From Hirundichthys speculiger (taxonomy: Eukaryota; Chordata; Actinopteri; Beloniformes; Exocoetidae), in NCBI GenBank assembly GCA_018398805.1, contig JAGFBZ010000817.1:558001-622000 (forward strand): DNA of 64,000 nt, given 5' to 3'. The notes under the pieces are model-generated. The model made no database searches. It was not told the origin of the DNA and worked only from the letters and a program-made list of their open reading frames with translations. Below, piece after piece: positions 1 to 12,445 of the stretch; the first letter of the stretch is position 1; every line of letters starts with the position of its first letter. The translations under genes and the position numbers were made by a program.

Positions 1-3000
1 GTAAGATTTTTGTCTTCACAGGATTACAGGATTTGAAACATGTTTAAAAAAAATAAACTACAAAAAACGTGTGATCTGCCAGTAAGACCTTACCAAATAT
101 TACATACTAAAACTTTTTGTTATAGTCAGATGACAAGTATTGCCATCACTGCATCTGAAAGAAGTTTATCACTGAACCTGCTCAGCAGCAACGGGAGCAA
201 GGACAAAAAAAAAAGGAAAAAAAAAAAACTTCTTTGTATATAACGCTGAGTCCTGGGTGTCTCTGTGTGTGGCCCGAGCAGCTCCTCTTTGCTGCAGCAG
301 CAAAGTAAAGCAAAGCTGGAGCACTTTTCACTGGTGTAAACAAACGGGGAAATGGGGCACTTGGCAGCCGACTAAAGTGAGTGATGAGGCAAGTGTGCAC
401 TGAAGCATCTAATGAATCATTTACTGGGAACGCTGGGTTTTATGAGGGAAAGAAAGATGAGGGGGAAGACAAGAAAGATGGAGACCAGCAAAGACCATTT
501 AAAAGGAATGACATTCCTATGAAAAGAAAATGAAGTTAGAGAGCTACAGCTGTCTTACAGACACCTGAGAGTCCGTTTTTACCTAATGTGAGAACAGATA
601 TAAAACTAAATATATAAAAAGAGCAGCAGCAGATATGAAATCTGAAGTTTTTGCCTTAACTTGTACTATCCCATATTAAGAAAAATTGAAATATTACATC
701 TAAAAGTGTAGTGAAAACTATCTTTATTACTGGACAGATATATTTTTATTGTTGCTGTATTTATTTTTGACTAAACATTTTTATGATTACATGCAAAAAC
801 AAGTGCAGTGTTTATCATGGAACTGGCAGTATAACAAAAAAAAAAAACAAAAAAACCCAGCTCTGACAAAAAAGCTTTACTATCCAATAGTGTGCTTCAG
901 AGGTTGTCACTTCCTTTACAAGAAAAACAGATTTTCTGTCCTGTAATTGTCTGACCAGCTACGATTGCTGACTGTGTTTTATTTTGTATTGTTCTACAGT
1001 TCGGTTCAGTCCATATTCCCGTGGCCAAGGATAAGACATGACTTAGAGAAGGGTAGATACAATGTACTGCAAATCAATTTTTATTTGTAACAGGCAAGCT
1101 TCTGGCTCCAGCAGGCTGTGTTTATCTGTGTTGGGGAGATCCCCATCACAACCACTTATTAGGACACATATGGTTTAACTAGGCACCCATTCAACAGCAA
1201 TAAGGAGGTGCCCTTCTGACCACAGTGAGATGGGACTGGGACCAGTCTAACCAACACTGGAGCAACAAAGAGGAAAAGAGGGACAGGAAGGAAATAACAA
1301 ATACACATAGAAACGCACGGACAGGGGAAGCAACATGGAGTAAAAGGTGAATGTGTGGTAAGAAGCTGACATAAATGTGAAAAAGAAATATTCAGACACT
1401 GAAAATTGGTTGAAAGACTAAATGAGCCATCCATCGATTTTTTATAGCCTCACCCTTCAACCTGTTCAGAGGTACATGGGGTCTATCCCACTTGTCATTA
1501 GGCCAGAGGTGACTTACACCCTCGACAAGTCACCGGCTCATCACAGGACCACACAGAGACATACAACCATGCGCACTCACATTCAGTCCTACAATTAGTC
1601 TAAAGATAAATTTAAAAATCACCTCTGAATGTGTTGCCAATTTAGTCTGGAATTTTTCTGCAGTTTACTGTTCATACATGTAATTCACAAAGGCAGGTTT
1701 AGAGCTGAAGACTTGCTCTCACAGCTGAAAATATGACGGAGGCGTACACTGGAGCAGGTCTCAGGAGCAAACGGGGAAAAAGGAAAAAAAAAAATGATGA
1801 AAAAATAATGTATAAAAACAAAAAATAATAAAAACAATTTTGTCAAAAAAAAGAAACCCTGAAAATAACAGGTTTGTTCACAGAACATTAATTGCAGATG
1901 AGGCTCTTTCATATCTGTTTTTTGAGCTAAAATCAACATGACATGTATTTGAATAGATTTCTATAATACTGCCAACCAGACCATCACACAAATTCTTTAT
2001 TTTAAGTCTGGATGAATTCTTACAAGTCTTCCCACTGGAACATTTAAGAACTGCAGTGGACATGTGGGAAGAAAAGAGAAACATACTGCTGTGATAAACA
2101 CACACACACACAGATACAGCAATGTAAAAAATTGAGGAACATGAAAGTAGATTTAGAGAAGAAATTATTGCTCAGGAGTTATGATTATTAGAAAAAGAAA
2201 TATTAGGAAAAAAGTTAGGAGAAAAAAAATCCCCCATCAATTTATGAAAAGTCATGCTTTAAAAGGTTTACACAAAAGATACTGAAGAAGGGAGAGAAGT
2301 AGTCCATTGATATAGTAATATGTGATACAAGGCTCTTAATCAAATGGCACAGCAGTCTTCAGTGATGTTGCTACAGAAACAAGGGACTAATCAAAACAAA
2401 AACAAAAACCATATTTTGTGGCAGCGGGACACTCTCGAGTCTCCTTGGGAGAGACCAAGAGGCAACCAAATATATGATGGAATCCTAAAGCTGTGTCATC
2501 GAGGTGTGGAGATGTCGGGAAATGTGCAGAATATTTTTAGACACACACACACACTCACACACGCTAAGGATTTAGACACATGAATGCAAGCAGGCACAAA
2601 GGGAGGACAGATGCATGTAGCAAATATGTTAAGGGAATGTTTGAGTGTTCAAATTTTCCTCGGACAGTAATTATTAAAACAGTTATATAAAAAAAACTTT
2701 TATTTGTAATTATATAACGATTTATAAATACATTTTATTTATAATTACTTAAATATTTTATATATTTCTGTTAATCTTCCTGCCAGTGAATTGGGAAACA
2801 TAATCTGTTAATCCTTAATATTTGCAATTTAAAAAAACTAACTAGAAATTCACAAATTAAAAGGAAGAGGACAATTATGTGTACTTACAGGGTCCATTTA
2901 AAAATTCAATATGTCTAAAACCATAAATGGGTGATCTTTAAAATCTTTAAAAAATATTTTAATAACCAATTTGGTATATCACTTAGTCTTAAATATGAAT

Positions 3001-6000
3001 TCAATTAACATAATGTTGTTATTGTATTTATTACTGTCATTATCTGTCAAAGCCATCTAAACTTCTTTCATGAAGTTTTGAACTTGAATACCCATAACAT
3101 CTCCCTATGACTTTCAACACCAGTCTTCACTGGATATTTCAAAGAGCAGGCTATTTCTTATTTACCCAAGCATACAAGAAACACTGAACTAACCGTTCCA
3201 TGAATACAAAAATTAAGAATAATAATAATAAAAAAAAATCAGTGGAAAGAAGGAGAAAGAAAAATGGGACCAGCAAGTAAAAGATGTGAGATTTTAAAGA
3301 GGCCCAAACCACAAGAAAGTCAGGGCTGAATGCATGCTGGACATTCCCCAGGCCAGTGCTCATGTACTTGGAAAAAGGCAGCTTTTTCAAGACAGGAAAA
3401 TGATTTCAGCTGTGTAAATTGACAGCGGCCTTGTAGCTGAAGATGAAGAGCGAGAAAAGCGGGAAGCCTGTCGCTGTCATAACTTATGCTCCGTACAGGA
3501 ACTCCTGAGTTCTTAAACAAAATGTAACATCACATGAGCTAATGAAACAGTGTTAATTGTCACCAAATAAATTTGGTTCAGGGATAGTATGGCAGTTAAG
3601 CAGGTTTGTTTTAGCATCTTTAAAGAAATGTATCTGCTCTTTATAAATATCCACAGAATCCTGAACATGATATTTCTGAAAGAAAACTGTGGATCTCACT
3701 AGTCAGAACCAGTGTTAGTAAAACAACCACAATATGCTCCATCAAGCTGTCTATATACACTTGCTATTTTAGTCTTCACTCTTCTCATGTCTTGTCTAGG
3801 GTGGCTTACAGTTTATCTAGGATTTAGACATTGTGAGGCAATCATTTCACAAACAGCAGACAAAAAAGCATAGCTGCTTAGATCAGTCATTTAATTACAA
3901 CAACAGATGTAATTAGTGGTGAACTTTAAAACAGAATTGCAGAAAACGGCTACTGAGACTCAGCCATATTTCTCACTACAGCCACAGTTGGTTATAGACT
4001 GTAAACGCACACTGGTTTACATGATTACAGGCTTTCCCTGTGACTTTCTACATACAACCTGGGGAAGCACAGACAACAACATTCAGCATGGATGAAGCAC
4101 AAAACGGGGCTCGGTAATGGAATGTCAACAAATTTCGGATCTCAGGATTAATCTTGTAGTTGAGAAGCTTGGAGGGCACAAGTGAACAGGGGAAGCGGTG
4201 AGCATAATCCCTTCTTAGGAATGGAAAAATGAACACAGATAGTGGTTCAACATAATTTCTGGGTTCTTACTGCACAGGCTGAAGTGGTAACTGTTGACTT
4301 CTATGTTCAAAAGCAGCACTTCTGATCCAAGTTTGTACATATGGGCATGTTTGCAATTGGTGCTCTAGCAAATTTTTCTGTAAATTGCACAAATGAGTGG
4401 TGAACAGATGACTGTGTATAGGGAGGCAATTGTGTTTGTTGTTGCACATTGTACGTCTTTGGGCACATGGAGTGCTACATGCCAGCATTTCTCTTGTTCT
4501 GAACAGGGTGGAGCATTTTGCAATGCAATGCACGTCTAAGCAGATGTGGGCACCACAGCCGCAGAGCTGCAAGTCCTCTAACTACTCGAGGCTGAACACT
4601 GTAGGGAAGTATGGGTTGAAATTACATGGATGGTCTAACTGGTTTTTCAGGGTGAAAATCTGAGAAAAACCCCAGATTATTTTCCATGCCCACAAGATCA
4701 TTTTTTATCATCTGACAAGAAAACAACAAGGCCAGCATGTCAACTAAAGAAATCTCGGGACATTTTCCATGGAAACAGAGCTGCTACTTCCCTTTAGCTG
4801 TACTGACTTGAATCAAAACAAACAGTAAACATGTCAGAACAGCGAAGCTAGTGAACATTAAAAAAAAAAAAAGTTAAACATCCCCTTCAAAACAGTAGTT
4901 ATGGTTACTAATCAATACCATCCCTGCTCCAAACATCAAAGACTAAATAACATTCTCATGGAACAAGCTTGGATACTCCAGGAAAAATTTTGTGTAATGT
5001 CACAGGTATTTCTCTCCTGCCTGAACTGTTTTAGACTGTCCAACATACCATAGGCCTGGACCACCTCTGTCCCGCTCTAGTATGCAATAACCCTACATGT
5101 GACACTTTAACCAACTGAAAGCAGCAATAAAGACTTAAATGGCCCCTCCTATCCTTTTGTTGTCCACTTTCCTTTTTCGTTTTCTCCATTTCACAGCTCA
5201 CATCTCACTTGCAGCTGCTCAAAGCATTAGGCAACCCTTTTATCTCCCTCATTACATGTGTTTGCCAGCTCTATATCTGCCCAAAGTGCTCCTTCTTTCA
5301 CACACGCATACGCTCTGTGGGGCTGTGGTTTTGAGGCAGCTATGACACAATCCAGATTCTTGGTGCCTATGGCAGGGAAATGTGTTTTGCGCAGAACTAT
5401 TTCCCTCCAAAGTCCAGATTTTCCTTGCCCTGCAGCTTTGATCCACAAGGCATGGGGGGCTTGTGTCAACAGTCTTGTGTTTCAGCTGGAGGGCCTGCCG
5501 GACCCCCATGGTGTCACTGATTACACTCTGTCATTGCAGGGGCAGTTTAACCACTATGAGGTGCTATTATCCACTGCATCCAACATCTCTTCCTCCCCAT
5601 AAGACACCAAACATCCAAGGAAGACTTACAAGAAAGGGCACATACAAAAAGAAATCAAAAACACTTGCCTCAACAGGTTTTACTGACCATGAACTTGATG
5701 TGAGAACAATTTTAGAGGCACTTTTAATGAATAAGGCCACCATAATTTAGCACTACCAGTGTCGTGACTCTTAGTCAGTGGAACTGGATTAAACAACAAT
5801 AAAAGGAGTCAGAGTTGATGATTGAAAGATGTAAACAAGAACGATAGACAGAGTAAGATAAGGTGATAAGTTTTAAACACCTTGTGCATCAATAATAGAA
5901 GAAAGAGGTGCACTTTAAGTATATAGCACAAGTCAGTGGTGTTTGTAACAGTGCTTTGCTTTTGAAACAGTTAATATCTTGTAAAACATGAAGTTAGCAG

Positions 6001-6032
6001 AGGAGCTTTGGGGAGAAGAGGGTTTCTCTTAC
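1..6032 (-). other. vps13b intron, no gene seen
   Basis: This stretch continues past the window edge. Short open frames on both strands (for example around 5139-5602) match nothing I recognise and overlap one another in all frames. A degenerate dispersed repeat lies at 1438-1605. The rest is AT-rich unique-looking sequence with short A-runs and (CA)n. Confidence 0.8.
1438..1605. repeat. degenerate fish dispersed repeat
   Basis: The sequence around GGTACATGGGGTCTATCCCA, GACAAGTCACCGGCTCATCA and CACTCACATTCAGTCCTAC resembles a repeat that is very common in teleost introns. There the same phrases surround 'gggtctatccca..tcat' and 'gacaggtcgccag'. No coding capacity is present. The family name is uncertain, and the boundaries are approximate. 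Confidence 0.5.
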
Positions 6033-6144
6033 TGGTAAATATCTTTTCGCAGCACGGTCCGTGTCAGTGGATTATCAGCCTGAGGAGCCATGCTGAGGGA
6101 ACCCAGCTTTATTACAAGGGTGTCTTCTTTTTTCTCACTGGAAT
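6033..6144 (-). CDS. vps13b: vps13b coding exon 10, last in this window
   Basis: This 112-bp exon enters with two bases completing an Asp codon after GTTTTGGTAG. It ends with two bases (phase 2) before donor GTAAGA. The peptide is SSEKKEDTLVIKLGSLSMAP, then QADNPLTRTVLRKDIY plus a split Gln. The MAPQADNPL and VLRKDIYQ motifs match VPS13B. The next expected exon, which encodes the segment after KDIYQ, was not found between 1 and 6032 and presumably lies beyond the window start. Confidence 0.94.
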
Positions 6145-7518
6145 CTACCAAAACACATACAAATAGGAATAAACAAAATGAAACTGATACAAACCAAATA
6201 AATATACTATGCAGTGAATCTAATTGATATGCAGGGTTGCAATATAGTTGTATTATATTTCAAATAAGTAGAAGGAAATCTGTCCTCTTAAGATAAAGAA
6301 ACAAGGTGTGGCATCGGTCTTATGATAAACATTGACTCGGTCACATTTAATTTATAATCTATCCAGCATAATCATCTTGGCAAAGAAAGTTGTGTGGTTG
6401 GTGGGCAGGACTAGTAACTTGCTCCCTACACATACAAACACTGCTTTACAGAGCTTTAAAAGTGCAGCTGTACCACAATTAGTCATTACAGTACAGCCAG
6501 CAGACAAAACAACACATCTCAGATAATCTAACAAGCATTTTGATATTCTGCAGATTGAAACATAACTGCGGTTGGTTTTTCAGACGAGTGAATATTTATT
6601 TATTTACTCCACAAAATGTCTTTCCATACTAATGTGGTGGCTGTGCCACGTCTGGTTGAGTATGACAGACTTTCATCTGAACAACACAGACGTGTAGAAT
6701 GCAAAACACACGGCCTGTGAGACAGTGGGAGACAGGGTAAGTCGGGCCAGATGGCAAAATGAGCCAGTCCATTTAACTAAAGAATATAAAGCAGCAGTAT
6801 GATAGTACAATTTAAATGATATATAGTTCACATAACTCAATACACCCTGCTGTTAAGAACACAAAGAGAAAAGTGAAGGAAACAAAAAAAAAAAGTTTTC
6901 TTGCAGTTAAAAACCTGCATGCCAAGTAATTGGTCATGTTAAAATATCAGTTTCAATTTTATTAAAGAATATTTGATTACTTTTTCTAAGATAGTTTTTT
7001 TTTTTTTTTTTGCTATAGTGGCCTTTATTAATAGTACACTGACAGGAAAATAGGGCAAAGAGACAACAGGGAAGACACAGCAAAAGGTTGCCAGTCTGAG
7101 AGCTGAACCTGGGACCAGTGCAGGTGGACTGTTGCCTCTGTATATGATACGCCTCTCGCTCTGTGGTCTCCTGTCCCTACTTTCAGCAATAACCACCCTA
7201 AGTACCTTTGGGCTCCCCTCCTAGTTGTCTCTTGTTGTGCATTGCTTTATGGTTCAATGTCACACATCAACAAAAATTAAGCTAGTTGGCAGAGCTGCAG
7301 TTGACATCATGGCAGAGGCAACAATAAGACAGAAAGTAATGACAGAAGTGAAAACGAGAGACTGCGCAATCAACCAAAAAAAAAATCTTACCCAGTGACA
7401 TAAATGCAACTTAACCTCCACACCCACAGGCAGAGCTGCTGAGCTAAAAATGGCAAAAGTTCCATTGTGCTGCACAATAAGATATTTAGATTTCATATAA
7501 ATGGGAAAATTGACTCAC
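6145..7518 (-). other. vps13b intron with SINE-like tract
   Basis: This intron lies between exons 9 and 10. It contains the poly(T)-started degenerate repeat at about 6990-7185. I see no coding sequence in the rest. Confidence 0.8.
6990..7185 (-). repeat. degenerate SINE-like repeat with poly(A) tail
   Basis: A run of T (a poly(A) tail if read on the minus strand) is followed by sequence containing AGAGCTGAACCTGGGACCAG. That phrase resembles the tRNA-like promoter region of a widespread fish repeat read in antisense. The head is too decayed to define an A box, so the class is inferred. Confidence 0.4.
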
Positions 7519-7675
7519 CTGTAGATGAATGTTTGTCTTGTGCTCCATGGCAGAAGACCCTGATCACACTAGTGTTGATGTACATGAGAGGTAAACACCG
7601 AGATGTCAATGTGTGGCTTCTCATTGGCTGACCTACAGACTTCCCACGCTCTCTGTAGCGTCTAGGTACTGTAGC
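7519..7675 (-). CDS. vps13b: vps13b coding exon 9
   Basis: This 157-bp exon starts in phase 0 after TTTCTAG and ends with one base (phase 1) before the strong donor GTGAGT. The peptide is ATVPRRYRERGKSVGQPMRS, then HTLTSRCLPLMYINTSVIRV, then FCHGAQDKHSST. The GQPMR.HTLTSR.LPL.Y.NTSVIR block matches VPS13B. The final dozen residues diverge, as they do among vertebrates. A second AG eight bases into the exon would put the reading in a stop-containing frame, so the start used here is the only one that keeps phase with exon 8. Confidence 0.93.
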
Positions 7676-7978
7676 CTAGAAATAAATGACGTAAAAAAAA
7701 AGTATAAACAACAATAAATATAACAGTTTTTTGTTTTAATGGCTTGTTCAGTGTTCAATACTGTCCATTCCAGAGTAATATTCTAAAGTGATCTTACAAT
7801 TTAAGCTACACAGACTCCAAATACATTTGTTCTCTTGATTACTATAAATTAGTCTGTACTAATTGCTTTCATTATTTACAACCATTTGTAGACACTTGAA
7901 CTGATGAAAGAAAAAGTCTTCACAAACAAGACATACGTTGTGATTTAGACATTGGTTTTGAGCGTTTTTGGTTTTTAC

Positions 7979-8251
7979 CTTAAACACTCCTGCCACAGTG
8001 GCCAGTAAGGGACAGGAGAGAACAACATCAAAGGGCTGTGCAGTCAGCAGGATCTCTCTCAGGTACTGAGGGGAGCTGTCTGCCAGTGGATCAGTGGTGA
8101 TCCGTTGACTGGCCGTTGTCACACTGCTGCGTGACATACGCTCTGGCCGGGTGGTGAGTTTGTGACGGACATTTTTGGTCACAGCCTGAGTGTAGGTGAT
8201 TGACAGGAAGCCATGCTGCTGATGAGAGCCCTCAAGGACTTTAGCTGCCGT
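7979..8251 (-). CDS. vps13b: vps13b coding exon 8
   Basis: This is the largest exon in the window, with 273 bp or 91 codons, and it is phase 0 at both ends. It starts after acceptor CACTGATGGTCAG and ends at donor GTAAAA. The peptide begins TAAKVLEGSHQQHGFLSITY and continues TQAVTKNVRHKLTTRPERMS. It then has a divergent Ser/Thr-rich linker before SPQYLREILLTAQPFDVVLS and CPLLATVAGVFK. The HQQHGFLS.TYT.AVTKNVRHKLT block is diagnostic for VPS13B. The open frame continues upstream of the acceptor by chance, and those codons do not resemble the ortholog. Confidence 0.96.
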
Positions 8252-9159
8252 CTGACCATCAGTGAGACAGGACAAATCATATTGGTGATAGATGTCATAG
8301 AAAGAAGCAATGCAGGACAAATAACTATTGTACTAATTTACTATTTAGGCCTTATTCATGGATGAGGATTAAGTTTTTCCCTATTTTTATTTTAATAAAA
8401 AAAAGCCAGATTTACAAACACTGACTTCATGTATTTAAGTATTAAGCATTTAAGTATGATTTTGGAAAATGTAAAAATATGGCATCTGGAAGACTAAATT
8501 TGTATTTGATATGCAAATCTAAAAAGCAAGTCCAGCTGAAACTACAAAGACGAAGCCTATAAAGCAAATGCAATAATCTGCATAGTTAGTTAGCAAGAAT
8601 CAGCAAATCAACCAACTTAAAAAAACAACAACATTTATTTATTTTGAAATATGAGCTATTGGAAAGCCTTATTTCTTGTCAAAAAGAAAATATCTAATCT
8701 TATGAGTGATTTCTAAAGGAAATACAGGTGAACAACATAGATTACTATTAGCTAAAATAAATGAATCTTTAATTGTTTCATGATCAAAAGGCAGGGGGAG
8801 TGATTTAAGACATCAAGGTTGAGCCTGCATATCATCCAGTAACAGTGGAATTAATAGCTGTTGATCAAAGAATATTTTCCAATTTTTTTAACTTTTTTAA
8901 TCAGATGTTCTATAAAATATAAAGGCAAGTTCAAAGTTCAAAGTAAATTTCTTTACCACAAGCTATGTTTTATAAATACAAGCAGGCAGAGCTACTTATA
9001 TTAGAATTTTCACCAATTAGCAAAAATTGCTCAAATCAAACTTTTGAAATATCTCTCATATAAAACTATTCATGCCACTGTTGGTGGATGTTCAGCAGGG
9101 TAAACAAAAAATACAAAAAAAAAAAAAAAAAAAAATCATAAGAGGAGCTGGATTCTTAC
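8252..9159 (-). other. vps13b intron
   Basis: This is AT-rich intron between exons 7 and 8, ending in a poly(A) run at about 9108-9135. I see no gene or recognisable repeat. Confidence 0.8.
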
Positions 9160-9301
9160 AGGAGGGAAAAAGCCAGAAAAGTGGCTGAAAGAGTCTTGCT
9201 TGCTGACGGGTCGAACCAACACAGTGCGTCTGTTCAGCTTGTCAGTGCAAGACAGGACCACTCCTCCACAGCTGCCCGAGCTCCGAATACCCTCCCCCAT
9301 A
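9160..9301 (-). CDS. vps13b: vps13b coding exon 7
   Basis: This 142-bp exon starts with one base that completes a split Ser codon after acceptor CTCACCTCCAG. It ends in phase 0 at donor GTAAGA. The peptide is MGEGIRSSGSCGGVVLSCTD, then KLNRRTVLVRPVSKQDSFSH, then FSGFFPP. The SCTDKLNRRT.LVRP.SKQD block is nearly identical to the vertebrate ortholog. The opposite strand carries overlapping open frames that are shadows. A poly(A) run of more than 20 bases lies about 25 bp past the donor in the intron. Confidence 0.95.
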
Positions 9302-10636
9302 CTGGAGGTGAGGAGAGGAAAGGAGATGAGAGAGGAAAAGGATGCACAAAAGGACAGAAAGAATCAGAGTAAGGGGACAGGAAAGATAATTGTATGTATC
9401 AAGATTAAGAATGAATGTAAAACCAGAAAAGCCAGACAAGCTTGAAACATGTTTATTTAAGTCAGACAGAGTGTAAACGGATTAAACCCATAGCAAGCTG
9501 CAAGTTTGAATCAGCAGTTTTTGAAGAATGGTCTTATACTATCCATCAAGAGGAACATTGATGTAATGGTTCGGTTTATGATTGAGCCATATCTTTATGG
9601 AAACAGCAAAAACCCAAGGAATTTAGAACCCTTAACTTGAGAAGATAAATGCTGATAATTCTTATTACAGTCATTACCATTTTCCCCTCATTCTGCACTG
9701 TTTGACTAATGGCTCAAAAACTGTAAACTTGCACATTCATTGATTGACTGCCAGTATAAAACCATCACCAAAATAAGATTTATTAATTTATTTTTAAAGG
9801 GGGATTCCCTTCACCAGATTTTACTGGTTTTAGATTTCAGTTGACCAGTTACTGGAGAGACAGGTGAGCCTTGAGCTATAAACAACATTAATGATTTAAT
9901 TGTGTTTTGTGGATTTAAGGCGTACAAAACGATTAAACTTGTTTACACCTTTCATTAATGCCAAACACAATGTTTGCCTAATTTTTTCCTTTATTTTCCT
10001 GTCTGTCCAGCATGATTAGAGATGAGGGACCTTGATTAGGAGCAGTAGCGTGTGGAGGGTATATAGAAGGCTAAGGCCGCTACTGCTGCTTTGGGATATG
10101 CAGGAGCCTCACCGCAGCTGTCTCCTTGCACTGCAGAATGAGTCCTTCATAGCGGCCAGACTGACAGCCCTGTCCTGGCCTAGAGAGACAGGCAAGGCCA
10201 AGTTTAAAAAGGCGTCTATGACTACGAGTGTGCTGTACCAGGGCTGATGACATCTATTTAAAGTCAACTGTAACTGCAACATAATTTTGACATGCAAGTC
10301 AAAGCCTGCTACAAACATTTTTATTTAGTTTTTGGCAGGCTGGGGGCAAATATCGAATGGATCCAGCTTAGTACATTTTTTGAGATATTCAATTTAAATT
10401 TATTATTGCTGTCATTAAGGAAAGAGCACCTGTAAAGCAGAAACCAAGGACATTAACTTGAGGAAAGACATCATCATGACTGAATTCAGATTATATCAAA
10501 ATGTATCACATAGCAGCAATTGTTGCACACCATCTGTATTTTGTTACTTCGCCACACTGCAGCTACTGATGATGTCTATGTGTGCCATTGTTCTCTTATG
10601 CAGTATATGTCAGTTCTTTCTGTCTGTTTGAGCATA

Positions 10637-11092
10637 TGTTAATATTCACCAGTCTACCCAGACTTGCTAGGTTTCTGTGCTCCCACCCAGCCAACCTTAA
10701 GTCGCAGGTCGTCTTCTTTTCTTTTTAGCATTTCCCACCCTCCTCTGAATATGTCCAAACCATCTCATTCTGGTCTCTGACTTACTCTCCAAAACATCTA
10801 ACATGTGCTGTCCCTCTGATGTGCTCATTCCTGCTCCTATCCATCCTCACGCTCCCAAAGAGAACCTCAACATTTTAATCTCTGCTACCTCCAACTCTGC
10901 CTGCTTTCTTTTCTTCAGTGCCACAGTCTCTAAACCATACAACATTGCAGGTCTCACCACCATCTTGTGCATCTTTTCTTTTATTCTTACTGATGCTCTT
11001 TTTTCACACTTGACACATTTCTCCACTCGTTCTAACTAGCTTGTACACGCTTCTTTACCTTGTTTCCACACTCTATGTTGCTCTGGACATCT
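10637..11092 (-). mobile_element. RTE-type LINE fragment
   Basis: Read on the plus strand, this has the phrases of the antisense of an abundant fish RTE LINE: ATGTCCAAACCATCTCATTC, AACATGTGCTGTCCCTCTGA, CAAAGAGAACCTCAACATTT, TCTAAACCATACAACATTGC. The same phrases occur at 51300-51600, so the window has two copies of this family in the same orientation. It is a 5'- and 3'-truncated piece of the reverse-transcriptase region with no intact frame. It ends abruptly at the Tc1-like fragment. Confidence 0.75.
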
Positions 11093-11846
11093 CCACCAAG
11101 GGAAAGATTAGGCTTGTCATCATTGAAGGCAATCTCAATGCAGAGAACCATTGAGATGAAAATCTGCAACCAGTGGGAATCTAATATCTCCACAGTCTGG
11201 GACCAAATTCTACACTCTAAGTTGACAACACTCAGCCCCACAGAGCGGGGATGTCAGATAATCATTTGGGAGTTGAGAGAATCGAAAGGCAGGCCGGCAG
11301 TCCTGACCTTAACCCCATTGAACCCTTGTGGGATCAGCAAGCTGTTCATGCCAGAGTGACCAAGACAACCACACTGGTTGAACTTGCAACAAATGCTGGA
11401 TAAAGAAAGGGATGCTATTCAACAGCAGTATGCAACCAGGTTGGTGACCAGCATGTGAAGGAGGTACCAGGCTGCTGCGGCTGTGTTTCATTCTTCAAGA
11501 CACTGGTGAGGTTCTTGTTTGTTAAATTGATACATTTAAATTGTTAAATTGCCAATATGTCTCAATTTCTTCAGACTTCTATCATCCAATCCACAAAACA
11601 AGAGTCAACAGCAAAAAATAAGCTGTTTGACATTGGCAGAGAAGATTTGGAAAATCTTTTATGGCTGCAACCCACATTCTGAGTTCTGCTGCTCATCCCA
11701 TAAACGCATGTTTCTTACAAATGAGACACCATTTAAAAGGGAAATAATCAGGCTTTACAACTGTCTAAGATTTATTGCTAAAAAGTATTGCTACAACAAA
11801 GAACTAATCTACCAAACACAAATGTCCTTACTTTTTGTGCTTAGTG
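11093..11846 (+). mobile_element. Tc1/mariner-like transposon fragment
   Basis: The plus strand carries the end of a Tc1-type transposase. DLNPIEPLWDQQ (the DLNPIE motif near the last catalytic acid) is encoded at about 11309-11345, followed in broken frames by a piece resembling VHARVTKTTTLVEL. Downstream non-coding sequence runs to a terminus ending TTACTTTTTGTGCTTAGTG followed by TA, as expected for Tc1 ends and their TA target. The 5' half is missing, and frameshifts and stops make it inactive. The 113-codon open frame at 11549-11890 lies in the 3' non-coding part and is not a gene. Confidence 0.7.
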
Positions 11847-12418
11847 TATACATAATAATTAAACACCACTGCCAAGAAAGACCTGGCTAAATAAGGAGGA
11901 AAAAAGGTTTTCTAATCTTTTGAACTTCCCACGAGATAGGGGATGTCCATAAGGAGTTTAATAATGAATCACCCCATTGCCTATTTGCTTTTATGTCCCC
12001 CTTTAACACCGTTCCTTGCTCTATGAGTGACCTGCACATCTCTAAGGACTACGCCCACCTAATTTTTTTTATTCCTTGTGGGATTCCTCTGTCATATTTC
12101 TTCTCTGCTCCACCCTTTCTTGTCCTTATAACCTTCTGATACAATCGGTGATTCAATTATATAGTCGCCTCCCATATTTCAGAAATGACATAGCTAAAAC
12201 CAGACGAGGCATTTTCTCTGTCAAGCCTGATCTGATCTGACCCCATGTACACAAATAACCTGGACTGGCTGCTGAAATACCAAGCAATTATCTGTTCAGA
12301 ATGATAAATATGGACTCCACTCAGTATGGACACTCCTGTTCATGTGAACAATGAAGATTAGAGTGGGCCGGGAGCCCAGAGATCCTCCACTGATTTCTGA
12401 ACAACCTGTACTGTAATC

Positions 12419-12445
12419 CATTTCATTAGCTTGGCTAATGAAATG
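12419..12445. repeat. perfect short hairpin
   Basis: CATTTCATTAGC and GCTAATGAAATG are 12-base arms separated by a TTG loop. No element boundary is visible around it. Confidence 0.85.

Noticed and set aside
5139..5602. Overlapping open frames on both strands, including a 114-codon plus-strand frame
   Set aside because: None resembles the next expected vps13b segment after KDIYQ or any other protein I know. They overlap in at least four frames with no splice signals in phase.
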